DNA of 64,000 nucleotides from Ectobius pallidus (Eukaryota > Arthropoda > Insecta > Blattodea > Ectobiidae). A model generated the notes under the pieces. The model made no database searches. It saw only the letters and a program-made list of their open reading frames with translations, and had not been told where the DNA came from. Positions 37,101 through 45,595 of this stretch are shown piece by piece. Position numbers and translations under genes: made by a program. How positions within the stretch are numbered: position 1 is the stretch's first letter; every line of letters begins with the position of its first letter. The stretch lies in the NCBI GenBank assembly GCA_964059195.1, contig CAXKWD010000007.1, forward strand, positions 153,445,269-153,509,268. The letters run 5' to 3'.

Positions 37101-40100
37101 GTACCGAGCTATTTATATTGTTTTACTATAAATTGTACCACCAACCCGATAACCTATGGTTAACAATGAAAGTAACAATCCTGTATAATTAAAAATAGGC
37201 CTAATGAACTTAATGCAAGTTATGAAAAAACAATGTCAATGTAAACAAAGATGTTTTAATTATTTTGTTGTTTCATAAGTAATTTTAAAAATCTAGCAGT
37301 TCAATTAATAAACACAGGCGAAGCCACAAGTATAGCTAGTTACCAATAGCCTATTAATTCTTATCAACCTGAGTTATCTCCCTGGAAGTTTCTCAGCTAG
37401 TAAGTTACAAAGTTAGCATTTATGCCTTGTGCATGCAATAGTATATTGCGACACAAGGGCGGAAAGGCACGTTTACGGGTCGAGGAAACAGATTGAAAAC
37501 CCGAGGCGCAGCCGAGGGTTTTTAAGTTTTCGAGACCCGTAAATGCCTTTACGGTCCGTGTGTTGCATGCTATTTTTTGCACGACGGTTACTTATATCAA
37601 TTTAATTATATTAATTGTGATATTACCTGAAAATATTATGTATATACAGTCTTGAAGAATGGTGCTTATTTCAGAAAGGGTTTCGCATTTGTTATTGTTT
37701 ATGGCAACTGAATATTTATAAAGCGGGAAGGCCTTGGTCATTTCTGCTTGCAAATAAGCATTTGCGGGCGGTAAAGTAACTTTCTGCCCGTCGCCCCTAG
37801 CAACAAGTCACTTTCCGCCTGTCGCCCCTAGCAACAAGATTGCGTGTGGTAATGTCAAGTTACGATCCATGTAAACAATTTTCGTAAGTAACACTTACTA
37901 GCTAAGGAGTGCAAAAAAGCAGTTTGTGGCTGATAAACAAAGTGGTTAATGGATCTAAACAGTCAGGAAGCTATTCTTAGTCGAGATCACACCAATAGCA
38001 ACAGAGCTAGCTTGGGAATACTTATCAGTAAGAGATCTGAAAAAACTAGAGCAAGCAAAGGCAGCATATTGGAAAAAGAGTTCTGTGTGTATCAAAATAC
38101 ATCCCCTCCAGACTGATTATGAATTGATCAAGGAAACCTTCTTCATTGAACTGAGGTATCAGCTGGAGCTACCATCCACCCCACAGTATGATGCTCTATT
38201 GCAAGAGTTACAAGAAAAGAAGAATTTCATCCTGCTTGACTGATGCTATGACAAGCAACGAATGGTCAAACACTAACAGTCTTACTAATAATCCAGTTGT
38301 AACATTTATACCAGGAATATACACAGCTGAGGAGAAAAACTGTATTAATAATCCTTGCATAAGGCTGAATGTGTGCAACTTTTACACAGCCTGGCCCCCC
38401 TTGTATAAACTTGACGTAAATAATCAAGATGGCCGATATCCGTAACAGCCGGTCGTTTCGTAGATGTCTGAGATTGAATTTTGAGGCTACGCATATTCTG
38501 AGCTGCTTTTGCGGAGTTATAAACATTGTTCCTTGTTTGCGGGACATATTTCCATACTTGTACCCATGATTACAGCTTTCTGAAAACAATATAATGAAAT
38601 ACTGAAACTCTGCAGACGATCCATCGTTGTTTGCCGCTGCACCGATAGATGGCGTTCAGCAGTCACTTCATAGCCAGGGGCTAGTAACGTCACAAATAGA
38701 GTGACGTATTTGATGACGTTGGACGTACAAACCCAGTGTAAACTCGGCAGTTACACACCCTTTATTGGAAAATATGGCTTATGCAGAACTTGCATGGTGA
38801 ACAACCAAACAACCGTTCAACGCAGATATAAGCAGCTTTTATTAGTAAGGCTGTAACAAGAGTTAAGACACATAATAACATGCTTTGTAATTTACGGTTT
38901 CCACCATAAAGGGTGCATAGAGAAGAAATATCACGAACCATGCTCTCTCTGAAAGCAAGTGTGCAAGTTGGTGCAGAAAATACCTTGCGCTGACATGCAC
39001 AAAGAAAATATTATTTAGTACAACTTTGCTGTGAATAACAATGTTCAACTGAACTCATCTTAATGCCCACTGAGCGCATTTTATTTAATTTATCATTTCA
39101 GCTTTTCTGCAATGGATGCACAATGCAAAATATGAATGCTCATGAGATTCATACGCTTTTATTCTGGCTTTTAAAGAAATCCTCAGATTCAATAAAGGAG
39201 GTGTGTATAACAATTCCAGTATGGGGGCATTTATTTTTGCTTGCAGACAGAATTTTCGGCCCATTTAAATATGCTTTCTATTATATTTTCATAACAAAAC
39301 AAGAGAAGTCCATAACTTTCAAAACTTTCGCCTTCAAAGGCCTAAACAAAACGAATGATTTTGCACACCCAGTACATCTGTCTATGGAGGCTACTGGTAA
39401 CAGTAAATGACTTATTCTAATACCGGTAACATAAACAACTTGAGCATGTTTGTTTGATAGCTTGGCCACAATCAGTTTTTCATTGTTCCTGAAAAATAAT
39501 GACTGGTAAAAGATAGATTTATGCCGTGCACCAGCCAAGTTCCGCCCGCCAGCTCTTCCCCTCGCTACCGAGCCTTGCGCACCTTGCCACCTCACTATTG
39601 TACCCTTCATCATATATGCATAAAAATATACAAAACCACAGTGTTAGGAATATTACCCTGTCACCATATCAAAAGTACACAAAATAAAATAAAATATTCC
39701 GAAAATGACCCTTGCACCAAAACTGTTATTTCTCATGTAGGCTTACTATAAGCTTATGCTCTCTAAACTTAAATAGATGAATTCTCCCTTCACCGCTCAG
39801 CAATCGCTCATGGTGTAGTGGTTTAAGGCTACTGGTTACGGTGCTGATGTAGATGTAGATAGGCTATCTCGTCCTGTAAATCCTGTGTTGAGCGGGGCTC
39901 AAGGATATAGAATCACGAGTCGTAACCTGGTTGATCCAAAATTGACTGTAGGAATAGGTCCCAAATAGGTAGGTAGGGCAAGAAGAAGGTGAGAGAAAGG
40001 GAGGAAGAGAGAGGAAAAGGAAGACAAAAAGGGAATAAAGGAAATATAAATTTTTCCCAGTTGAACTGCATTACTAGCAACACCATCTAAGAGGAGACAT

Positions 40101-41412
40101 TCCAAATCCTAAACCTCTCCTTCCCAGGCAGGTCCCATTAGAGTGTTAGTGGGAGGAGCCTAGTGTGCGGAATAAAACTATTTTTTCCCTAATACCTTTT
40201 GATTCATGGACTAATCACATTTTAAGTTATTCCTCAGGTTCGCGAGCGACCCCTGGTGATCCCATAAGGGGATATTCACAGCGGATTTGTTACCGGGGTG
40301 CGCCAGTCCCCTACCTACTTAAACCTAAGGACACACACACACACCCAGTCCTGAACCCGGGAAAGACATTTTTCACAACTGAAAAATCCCCGACCCGGCC
40401 GGGAATCGAACCCGGGCCGCCCAGGTGGCTGGCAGTCACGCTACCAACTCACCCATGGCGGTGGACCACATTTTGAATAGGCTACATTAATTGTTGGGGG
40501 AAAGGTTATAGAAAATCTACATAAGTCTATAGTACAACTTAAGAGAATTACCGGTAGGCCTACTAATACCACACATTTTTTATTAAAACAAATGCCTAAA
40601 TTTACTAAGTTATGGTACATTACTAAGGTACCAGTACTGACCTAAGGCATACCCAAAGAGACTCACCTTTTAATAGTTGAATTATCTTCAATAAGAGAGA
40701 CCTGACTTCCACCACCACGAGCGCTGTTTGACAGCTCTCGTTCTGGCAAAGGAAGAATACTGCCACTGCTTGCCTGACTCCGCAAAGAAGAAGCAGAGTT
40801 GTTCTTTGCTGTAGAAGCTGCTGCATTACTGTTTGACCACGGAGTCCCACACATAATACACTTGGTAGCTTTTGGCCAATTCTCATAGGTACACACACTG
40901 CACATCCACTTTATAGTCTGCTGCTTTGCAATCACAGCTTTCTCCACTATCCGACCACGAATATCATTCTCACCGTCTTTCACTTCTTTCTTTTCCACGG
41001 AAGGAGAAGTACGCAAGGGACCAGAAGCTGCCATGACAGTGGCAACATCGCTTTGCTGTCCAATACGCAATGGCTGCAGATGTTCATGAAGATTTGAACC
41101 TGTGACAGGTGACAGCTTTGGTGTTCGACACTCAACACAATGTGTTGCCCGTGGCCAGTTCAAGTAAGTGCATGCACGACACTCCCACTTCCCGTTGCTT
41201 CCTGATCTTAGAGTGCTACTATCATGTTCAGAGGGTCCTGATGCAGACCCCTCAATCAAGGAAGATGGTGGTGATTCATCTCGCAATCTGTAGATATCCT
41301 CGCCCAATAATGGTTTCGAACCTCTACACATTGTACACTTTAAAGATGATGGCCAGTTCTCGTAGGTGCAGTATTCACATGCCCATTTTGTTGTAGGTGG
41401 ATCGCAACTCAT
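25072..41412 (-). CDS. trbd: Trabid / ZRANB1 deubiquitinase, complete coding region in 8 exons
   Basis: Coding exons on the minus strand: 41412-40667, 33923-33627, 33005-32806, 30868-30598, 28149-27905, 27006-26783, 26141-25993, 25156-25072. All borders are GT-AG, phases agree and the total is 2217 nt (738 codons plus TAG). Three NZF zinc fingers of W-x-C-x2-C-(x)n-C-x2-C form lie near residues 9-33, 75-98 and 168-191. They are followed by a linker, the ankyrin-type ubiquitin-binding domain (about 265-415) and an OTU domain with the catalytic cysteine in AGDCLLDS (about Cys472) and the histidine in GYTRGHFSAL (about His612). The tail is acidic (DGGDTDDE). Known family role: cleaves K29-, K33- and K63-linked ubiquitin and modulates Wnt/APC and innate immune signalling. 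Human ZRANB1 has 708 residues, so the length fits. All key residues are present and no frameshift is seen. Introns reach 6.7 kb and are filled with repeats. Confidence 0.97.
25255..25480 (+). mobile_element. tRNA-derived SINE, family B (Trabid intron 7)
   Basis: A tRNA-like head has a B box GAGTTCGATCC at 25312-25322. It is followed by the body blocks GTAGATTTACTGGCATGTAA and GACAAAATTCCGGCACACC, and ends near CGTTAAATAA. This body type recurs widely in insect genomes. The tRNA head is not a tRNA gene, since it has no proper acceptor stem. Confidence 0.75.
25808..25878 (-). repeat. Short repeat with hammerhead-like core, copy 2 (Trabid intron 7)
   Basis: It is nearly identical to 8872-8943 over AAATTACCTTGAACAGTCAC and GTTTCAGCCTGGAGGTCAG. 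On the minus strand the order is CTG...stem...CTGAAAC. Confidence 0.4.
25993..26141 (-). CDS. trbd: Trabid exon 7: C-terminal helices
   Basis: The acceptor GTTTCAG|ATGGGA and donor ACTTGC|GTAAGT enclose 149 nt. They encode REETILRQWLDVCVTEGG, then ILVAQQKLHKRPLLVAQM and LEEWLNHYRRL, the closing helices of the OTU domain. The exon starts with an in-frame ATG, but the phase-0 junction with exon 6 shows it is internal. Confidence 0.94.
26475..26640. repeat. Inverted pair of tRNA-derived SINE ends, family D (Trabid intron 6)
   Basis: The arms GATAATATTATAGGAGAAAA ... CCGACACTGGGACTTGAACCC (antisense) and GGGTTCAAGTCCCAGTGTCGG ... (sense) meet at the perfect dyad CTACCAATTGGTAG near 26540. The sense arm has an A-box-like TTGGTAGAGCA and a B box GGTTCAAGTCC. 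Another copy of the family lies at 34005-34190. Confidence 0.75.
26783..27006 (-). CDS. trbd: Trabid exon 6: OTU catalytic histidine exon
   Basis: The exon runs from acceptor ATTTTAG|GTGTAT to donor GCTGAG|GTGAGC (224 nt). It encodes VYLPLLWEASFC, SPLALGYTRGHFSALV (catalytic His) and VTFLPLMDRDRKLLPVHFL. A Gly/Ser-rich insertion (PYSGGSAGANNLGP) lies after the histidine strand, where this family varies in length. The exon ends in phase 0. Confidence 0.96.
27121..27172 (+). repeat. Hammerhead-like motif of a short repeat (Trabid intron 5)
   Basis: CTGACTGTGAGGAA is followed by the hairpin GGTCT...AGACC and then GAAACGTCGTGAAGAC. Stem II and GAAAC-GTC fit the 3' half of a type I hammerhead. 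The CUGANGA box has an insertion. This is probably the remnant of a Penelope-like or related repeat. Confidence 0.35.
27905..28149 (-). CDS. trbd: Trabid exon 5: OTU core
   Basis: Acceptor TTTTCAG|ATTTTATC and donor TTTGAAG|GTACGT bound 245 nt. The translation contains FYPRWKEYE, WEEDWAGLLSLASQPGSSL, LAHILRRPIIVYGVKY and SFRGEAIGYARFEG, which are the central OTU strands of Trabid. The reading frame is not closed by its own start, so it is recognised only through splice phase and family similarity. Confidence 0.95.
28638..29637. mobile_element. Pogo/Tigger-like MITE of 1 kb (Trabid intron 4)
   Basis: The ends CAGTGGAACCTCGTTAAGAC (left) and the complement of the right end, CAGTGGAACCTCGTTAGC, are inverted repeats flanked by TA (28636-28637 and 29638-29639). 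Subterminal GGGAAAACGTA motifs also pair. No transposase is readable; a 75-codon open frame at 28784-29011 is not recognisable. Confidence 0.85.
30598..30868 (-). CDS. trbd: Trabid exon 4: OTU catalytic cysteine exon
   Basis: This 271-nt exon (acceptor GTTAACAG|AAG, donor CATAT|GTGAGT) carries the block SRLYALWNRSAGDCLLDS. The cysteine after GD is the OTU nucleophile, followed by the conserved MQATWGV and the helix up to SLHQGGH. The Asp-Cys pair and surrounding residues are intact, which argues for an active enzyme and against a pseudogene. Confidence 0.97.
31000..31310 (-). mobile_element. tRNA-derived SINE, family A, copy 2 (Trabid intron 3)
   Basis: It matches copies at 7327 and 55441 (ATCCAATTCGGCATTTGCC, then GGGGAAACCATGAAAAA). 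The tRNA head is eroded: the B-box region reads GGTTCAGATCCC on the minus strand and the A-box side is lost. Confidence 0.7.
32037..32724 (-). mobile_element. Mariner fold-back element (Trabid intron 3)
   Basis: The ends CGAGGGCTATTCAGAAAGTA and its complement are flanked by TA (32035-32036, 32725-32726). The inverted arms run 188-189 bases (32037-32224 and 32536-32724), far beyond the normal 30-bp ends, so the right arm is an inverted copy of the left arm with the transposase 3' end. This is a fold-back derivative, not a plain deletion. Confidence 0.9.
32164..32502 (-). pseudogene. Mariner transposase, C-terminal third
   Basis: A 112-codon frame carries LLHDNARPHTANRMQELLNS (second catalytic Asp) and FPHPPYSPDLAPSDFHLFPK (third Asp), and continues to EFYDTGIPKLVHRL. 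The N-terminal DNA-binding part and first Asp are absent. The part after 32224 lies inside the inverted arm. Confidence 0.85.
32806..33005 (-). CDS. trbd: Trabid exon 3: end of AnkUBD, start of OTU region
   Basis: The acceptor TTTATTTTCAG|ATTCC and donor CCTGCAG|GTGTGT bound 200 nt. The reading continues RFHREDMLATLLSQ and includes IRRHMASTVRQRKG and CHFVTELTTFSLPA, which are conserved blocks of Trabid between the ankyrin and OTU parts. The phase changes from 2 to 1 exactly as needed for the next exon. Confidence 0.95.
33170..33240 (-). repeat. Short repeat with CTGAAGATGG motif (Trabid intron 2)
   Basis: On the minus strand CCCTGAAGATGGTGTAAAGG is followed by CATCGAATC. The order CTGANGA, short stem, GAA(A/T)C resembles the other hammerhead-like repeats in the window. 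It is too degraded for more. Confidence 0.3.
33432..33600 (+). repeat. Dispersed repeat with CTTCCTCTACCTAT family, copy 2 (Trabid intron 2)
   Basis: It shares GGGGACCTCAAAACGTG and AAAATCTCAACTTCGAATTT with 955-1165. It starts with GGAGCTAGACTATACACAGA, which matches the inverted sequence at 57110-57175. Confidence 0.65.
33627..33923 (-). CDS. trbd: Trabid exon 2: ankyrin ubiquitin-binding domain, first part
   Basis: The exon runs from acceptor TTTGTACAG|GCC to donor ATTAG|GTAAGC (297 nt, phase kept). It encodes a polar linker and then a helical region (EYERRLKQLRQRM, ADWNWLNACLGVVEGD) that matches the AnkUBD of Trabid, ending in GYTLVHLAIR, an ankyrin-repeat helix. The intron before it (33924-40666) contains a gypsy element, Helitron ends, SINEs and an unexplained reading frame. 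Confidence 0.95.
34005..34190 (-). mobile_element. tRNA-derived SINE, family D (Trabid intron 1)
   Basis: The minus strand reads GGCTCAATTAGTAGAGCATT, then AACCAAAGGCC and TCAGAGGAATTTTTCTCC, the same body as the palindrome at 26475-26640. The B-box segment is deleted. Confidence 0.65.
34638..35607 (-). repeat. Full-length gypsy LTR
   Basis: The 970-base LTR reads TGTGACAAAGCC at its minus-strand start and ends in CCCTTGTTACA. The polypurine tract lies directly outside its start at 35608-35620. Several open frames of 70-145 codons within it are side effects of its CG-rich composition. Confidence 0.85.
35630..35999 (-). pseudogene. Gypsy integrase fragment: zinc-binding domain joined to C-terminal end
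   Basis: On the minus strand RILDKLRRMFYWLHQWSDAE and CDTCAASRGPRTCSRG form the end of the integrase zinc-binding (H2C2) domain, and SITDDGNRHLLLAM the start of the catalytic core. A TAG follows, then FTKWPEVYRI runs straight into KMLVVHLNRL, the C-terminal end of pol. Almost the whole catalytic core is deleted, with a possible short match (VYRI) at the join. It is inactive. Confidence 0.8.
36542..37169. other. Unassigned intron DNA
   Basis: No exon, repeat or paired ends could be supported. Confidence 0.4.
37170..37339 (+). mobile_element. Helitron-like 3' end (Trabid intron 1)
   Basis: The hairpin core GGCGAAGCC (37317-37325) is followed by ACAAGTATAG and CTAG (37336-37339), with T next. 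The preceding 150 bases match 2930-3060. The 5' end was not found. Confidence 0.6.
37431..37574. repeat. Hairpin repeat with GCATGCAA ends (Trabid intron 1)
   Basis: The outer arms GCATGCAATAG ... CGTTTACGGGTCGAG and CGAGACCCGTAAATGCC ... TTGCATGC pair. Inside them AAAACCCGAGG and CCGAGGGTTTT form an inner stem. It is probably a small MITE. A 31-33-bp tandem pair (GTCGCCCCTAGCAACAAG twice) lies just downstream at about 37785-37840. Confidence 0.6.
37959..38243 (+). other. Unrecognised open frame of 94 codons without start (Trabid intron 1)
   Basis: The frame between stops reads ITPIATELAWEYLSVRDLKK, then KAAYWKKSSVCIKIH, then LIKETFFIELRYQLELPSTP, ending ILLD before TGA at 38241. Composition and amphipathic pattern look protein-like, and codons are not low-complexity. 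A second frame from ATG 37949 is open to about 38118. No family was recognised. It could be a piece of a transposon gene or of a gene fragment. Confidence 0.3.
38244..40234. other. Unassigned intron DNA
   Basis: The open frame at 39063-39410 (plus) shows no recognisable features. A tRNA-like segment TGGTGTAGTGGTTTAAGGC near 39811 may be a decayed SINE head. Nothing else could be supported. Confidence 0.4.
40235..40476 (-). mobile_element. tRNA-derived SINE, family C (Trabid intron 1)
   Basis: On the minus strand a tRNA-like head has TGGGTGAGTTGGTAGCGTGA (A-box region) and a B box GGTTCGATTCC at 40412-40402, then a body with GGGATTTTTCAGTTGTGAA and CCCGGGTTCAGGACTGGGTG and a (TG)n run. It is not a functional tRNA gene, since the acceptor stem does not close. 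Confidence 0.75.
40667..41412 (-). CDS. trbd: Trabid exon 1: start codon and three NZF zinc fingers
   Basis: This exon begins with ATG at 41412, which has A at -3. It encodes residues 1-248 plus two bases of codon 249. The three NZF modules repeat the signature C-TYxNWP...C, each with four cysteines and the leading Trp. The spacers are Ser-rich and presumably disordered. The donor is AAAAG|GTGAGT at 40666. No signal peptide or membrane segment is visible, as expected for a cytosolic and nuclear enzyme. Confidence 0.97.
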
Positions 41413-41754
41413 AATTAGATGTACCGATTTATTTTATATTTAATGTGAAAGGTGATACGACAATTTAATCGTATACTTTCCCTTTCAACTTTTTATTTGG
41501 ATTCCAATAAAGCATTCAATCTTAAATAATTTAACAAGTACCGCAATTAATTGTAAATAATGAAGAGATCTTAGGGCAACACAATTGTCATAAATTCACC
41601 ATTGTTTTGTTAATTTGTTCCTACTTGTAGCTTCTTCACAAGTACATGTTAGAGATGCATATCTATGAATGGTGGACAGCTTTCCATTAAGTTAGGCACA
41701 AATGTCACTTTGTGATTTAATAATTAATTCATGTAGAATTATATCACAGTTAAG
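41413..41754. other. Immediate upstream of Trabid start
   Basis: This AT-rich stretch between the possible upstream reading frame and the Trabid ATG is presumably 5' leader or promoter. A CCAAT box (minus) near 42277 and TGACGTAA (minus) at 42252-42245 lie further upstream, inside the putative leader intron. Confidence 0.35.
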
Positions 41755-42482
41755 CTAATCTTCCCTTTTTATCTCCATCAACTTCACAACCACGTTCACT
41801 CCTCCCAACCTGTAAACACACAAACAACACTGATATTAGTTTACATGAATCACTCTTCTCGCCAAAGATAAAAAGAAACCTCTTTGTTGAAAGTTGTTCT
41901 ACTTTAATGAGAGTACCTACACGGGTGGTACTTTAGCGCATACACTTCTTACGAACTTAAATAAATGTAAACAATAGACAGTTATATATATATTAATGAT
42001 TTCGAAATGCTAATTTAAGGCTCGAATCTGGTTCACCTTCAACTTGAGGACAGTCAAAATTAACCTAGGGTATCACCAGTGCATATCTTCAAAATTTAAA
42101 ACCAATCTTCTGACCACACAATAAATTGCACATCATACAACGAATGTTAACTGCCTCGCATTCATGTTAAATGTACTTCATCGTGGATAAAATCCCAGAT
42201 CCCAAATATATTTCAGCTCATTCGCAAATCACGGAAGAACAACATTACGTCACACAGCCATAACGACCATCTTGGGATTGGTGAGAATCGATTACCACAT
42301 TCGACTCTCGAAATTATCTGGACGCAATACACCACAAAAGCAGCCAACCTAAACTTTTTGTATCAAAATTTACTAGACACTTACCTGTTTTGAATAAAGT
42401 TGAAATTTCGCAAAGACAAATGTCGATACGAATTTGGACGTGAATCCATGACGCCCGATTCATTACCTGGACTCCCTGGACC
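41755..42482 (-). other. Possible upstream exon pair of Trabid with a 39-codon upstream reading frame
   Basis: A well-formed exon lies at 42482-42385 on the minus strand: long pyrimidine tract ending in GATCTTAG, then 98 nt, then donor AACAG|GTAAGT. A matching acceptor GTGTTTACAG|GTT at 41810 would join it to the sequence running into Trabid exon 1. Across this junction an ATG at 42449 stays open for 39 codons and stops at 41757-41755. Either this is the Trabid leader with a spliced upstream ORF, or these are the last exons of another minus-strand gene, since the frame is also open from the 5' edge of the exon. No family was recognised. Confidence 0.4.
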
Positions 42483-42504
42483 CTAAGATCAGAAGAAGAA
42501 AAAA

Positions 42505-42626
42505 AAATATATGAGTGGAATTCCTCAGGGGTCCATGGGCCATTTATGTAAATTATATTGTTAATAACTTTAGAATAAAATCAATAATATATGCAGATGA
42601 CACAAGTCTGCTTATTAATAATAGTA

Positions 42627-42687
<61 letters not shown>

Positions 42688-43120
42688 TGATGATGATTAA
42701 TAATAATAATAACAACATTCGAAAAAATATTTCAATATTATAAAAATGAGCAATGACAAAAAATGTGGAAAGAAAAAAGAATCGTGTAAACCTCTTTTTG
42801 AAAAATTAGAAGTACGGTACTTCAGCTTCATAGGGGAATACCATTTCAACACTATTATGTGTTATATGATAGATAATGTTGAGAAACTTCAAACTAATTA
42901 CAGTGTCATGGATGTATACTATTGATACTATTAGAAACTTGAATTATTTACATAGGTCAATTAATTCAATAAAACTCTTCCAGAGGGATACAGTTATACA
43001 ATAAGCTTAAAAAATGAAATTATTATGTATTCAAATATGCAAATCTTTCAAAAGATCTTTCAAGGAATTTTTGACAAGAAGCACAATTTACAATATGGAT
43101 GAATTTTTCCAGCTTGAATA
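42505..43120 (+). pseudogene. Decayed non-LTR reverse transcriptase fragment
   Basis: A frame with GIPQGS-like residues (SGIPQGSMG across a frameshift) is followed by INNFRIKSIIYADDTSLLIN, which holds the YADD catalytic box of reverse transcriptase. It is interrupted by an (AAT)n run at 42614-42715. The remaining part to about 43120 is eroded, with traces of the C-terminal end. The domain between the two boxes is compressed by a deletion. Confidence 0.65.
42614..42715 (+). repeat. (AAT)n microsatellite inside the LINE fragment
   Basis: About 25 AAT units with a few GAT and AGT variants. It lies directly after the YADD motif and adds a poly-Asn run to the open frame. Confidence 0.9.
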
Positions 43121-43192
43121 AGTTCACAGTACAGTATATTATCATAAGTTCGTTCCTACAACTATGTCATGTACTGTCATGTACCATGAGGC

Positions 43193-44617
43193 ATGCACAC
43201 ATTGTCAGTTTTGCTTAGAACTGCGCTAACTATAGCTACCTATAAAGCAAACGAGAATAAAGACGCAGCCTACTATGAAAAGGTTAAGAAGCTTAAAAAT
43301 TTCTATCAAAATAAAGTTACTACCACCAAAAAAGAACATATTAGCAATTTAATTATAAACCACGATAATATAAACAAAGTCAGCTGGAAAATCATAAACA
43401 GCCTAAGGCAAAAAACAAACAGAGACGATGAAACCCCGCAGGCAATCCAGGTGGACCCCATGATGACATTATATCGTATGCAGACGATACTACCTTAGTG
43501 TTTGCAAACAAGAACTTAAATGCTCTTGAATCTCACATGAATGAAGCCACAAATAAAATAGTCACTTATTTCAATAAACTAAATCTACAGGTAAATTCAA
43601 ATAAAACGGAGTTGATCTCTTTCGGCTTCAACAAAAATCAGAAACTGCAACTTGTCATAAACAAATCTGAAATTAGCAATTCAAATCATATAAACTTACT
43701 TGGAATGACTCTGGACCAAACTTTCACATGGAATAAACACATAGATAAAATAGGAAACTCAGTCTCTAAAGGCTTATATATCTTAAGATATCTAAGTAAA
43801 CTGGTCCCCACGTCAACAGCAAAATTAATCTATTTCGCATTGATCCAATCTCACATTACTTATGGAATCAAACTATGGGGTGCCACCTCAAAAACTAACT
43901 TCCACAAAATCTTTGTACTGCAAAAAAGAGCAATACGTTATTTGGCCAACTTACAAGATAGGGAAACATGTAGACAGGCTTTTAATAAACTAAAAATTAT
44001 GACATTAGCTAGTCTCTATATTTATAAGGCAATAATATTTACAATTAACTTCAATTCACCCATTAAAAACAACATGATCCACGCATACAATACAAGAAAC
44101 AAAGACAATTTTGCAACTATCAGTCATAAACTGAAGTTATACGAAAAGCTTCCCGTATACACAGGGACCAAATTCTTTAACTTGTTACCCAGATCTCTTA
44201 AAGAATGTCAAAACAATAAACAATTTAAAAAAAAGCTGTTTCAATATCTCCTGAATGGAGCGTACTACAGCATTGACGAATTTGTAGAAGCAAACAACCA
44301 TAAATAACGTATCTTTTAGTGTTTCATTGTTTTACTGTCTTTCCTTAATGCCCAATTTAAGCTAGATTAAACTGCCAAACTTAGACTAAGCATATATGTC
44401 TGTAAATGTGCTGAGTGTATGTCGTTATGAAGATGGCAGATTTTGTTGTATATAGGATGAGTGTGTGAATGTTGCATGGTATGTTAAACTTTTGTTATTG
44501 TGTTTTCAGCTTTGAAAGTACATATGTATGTTTGTAAAAACACAATTCGACAATGTTCTGAAATGTCTTGACATTATGCAGAACAGCAATAAATCTTATC
44601 TTATCTTATCTTATCTA
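43193..44617 (+). mobile_element. Jockey/CR1-like non-LTR retrotransposon, internally deleted, with (TTATC)n tail
   Basis: The first part (43193-43455) encodes the region between endonuclease and reverse transcriptase. An internal deletion then drops most of the RT domain, and a long frame (43462-44307) continues from the YADD box to the ORF2 C-terminus. A 3' UTR of about 300 bases ends in TTATC repeats at about 44593-44617, a typical short-repeat tail of such elements. Confidence 0.85.
43450..44307 (+). pseudogene. Reverse transcriptase ORF2, C-terminal part
   Basis: The frame opens with DDIISYADDTTLVFANKN (catalytic YADD), then NKLNLQVNSNKTELISFG, LLGMTLDQTFTWNKHID, IYFALIQSHITYGIKLWG and LQKRAIRYLANL, ending with KLFQYLLNGAYYSIDEF. 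This order is standard for the RT palm/thumb and C-terminal region of Jockey/CR1-like LINEs. About 280 codons remain open without interruption, which suggests a fairly young copy. The upstream domain is missing, so it is nonfunctional. Confidence 0.88.
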
Positions 44618-45595
44618 GTGACATCTTTCATACAAGTGGTTTAGTTTATTCTTGTGTCGTAATATCTACACCCTTGGCGTTACAAAGGTTTTTGCCATAG
44701 GATGTAAAGTTTTTGTTGTAAACCCAATATTTTAGGCGCTAGGAGACAAATATCGCCGAACGAAAAACATGGTGTAAAAACTTTTTTCAGCAAAAAGATC
44801 GATTTTTGACAGCTAATAACTCTTAAACAATTCAAGATAGATACACATTGTATATTGGAAATTTAATCAGCTTTAATTTTGTGTATACTATATTTTCTCT
44901 ACGACTGACCGTTCATGAGATATAAGGGATCAATTCAAAAAGTTTGTCTACAAACCCTTCATTGACTAAACTATCTCGGGAAGTTTTTCTTTGAACTGGC
45001 CCTGAATGTAGATAGAGTCCGTATATTTAGATTGTCGTAACTGTGAACGACGTTATGGCTATACAGTCAGATTTTCCATACTTATAGGGCAGCTAAAACC
45101 ATAAAATTTGGCACGCTTTCGGCAGTTGGATGTGCAAATATGTCTGCTAAATTTGTGATTCTAACTGTTCTTTAAATGTGTGAAGCAATTCCGTAATAAG
45201 TGAAAAATTTACAAAATTTACTTAAAATAAAAATCTAGCTCTACCTAAAACCGATGGAGATACGACAAAAATCATAGGACCAAACTTATAGATCTCTCAC
45301 TGTTGGTTTCAACATGTTTTCTGATACGACTTAGGCCAACCGTTTACCCATAATAAACTTAAAACAAAGAAGCTTAAGAATAGATTTGAAAGTTGTTTCC
45401 GCCATTTTGAACTTTTTGGGGGTTCAAGTTAAAAAAATTACCTTTTTAGCATTTTCTTTACAGTTACAGAATAAAAGCTATAACTCTGCCACATTTCAAG
45501 CTCATCTAGAACTGGGTAAATATTAATGTCAGTGAGTGAGTTAACCATGTGGCTTTATCGTATAGTGTTTTATAGTAGCCTATAGTGGTTTATAG
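44618..45595. other. Unassigned intergenic DNA
   Basis: The style resembles noncoding repeat sequence (AAAACTTTTTTCAGC, CTCTTAAACAATTCAAG), but no partner copy lies in the window. No gene was recognised. Confidence 0.35.

Noticed and set aside
39063..39410. 115-codon plus-strand frame in Trabid intron 1
   Set aside because: Hydrophobic patches but no recognisable domain, no neighbouring exon signals, and AT-rich composition like the rest of the intron.
40390..40476. Candidate tRNA gene on the minus strand
   Set aside because: The acceptor stem does not close and a SINE body with a (TG)n run follows; it is called a SINE.
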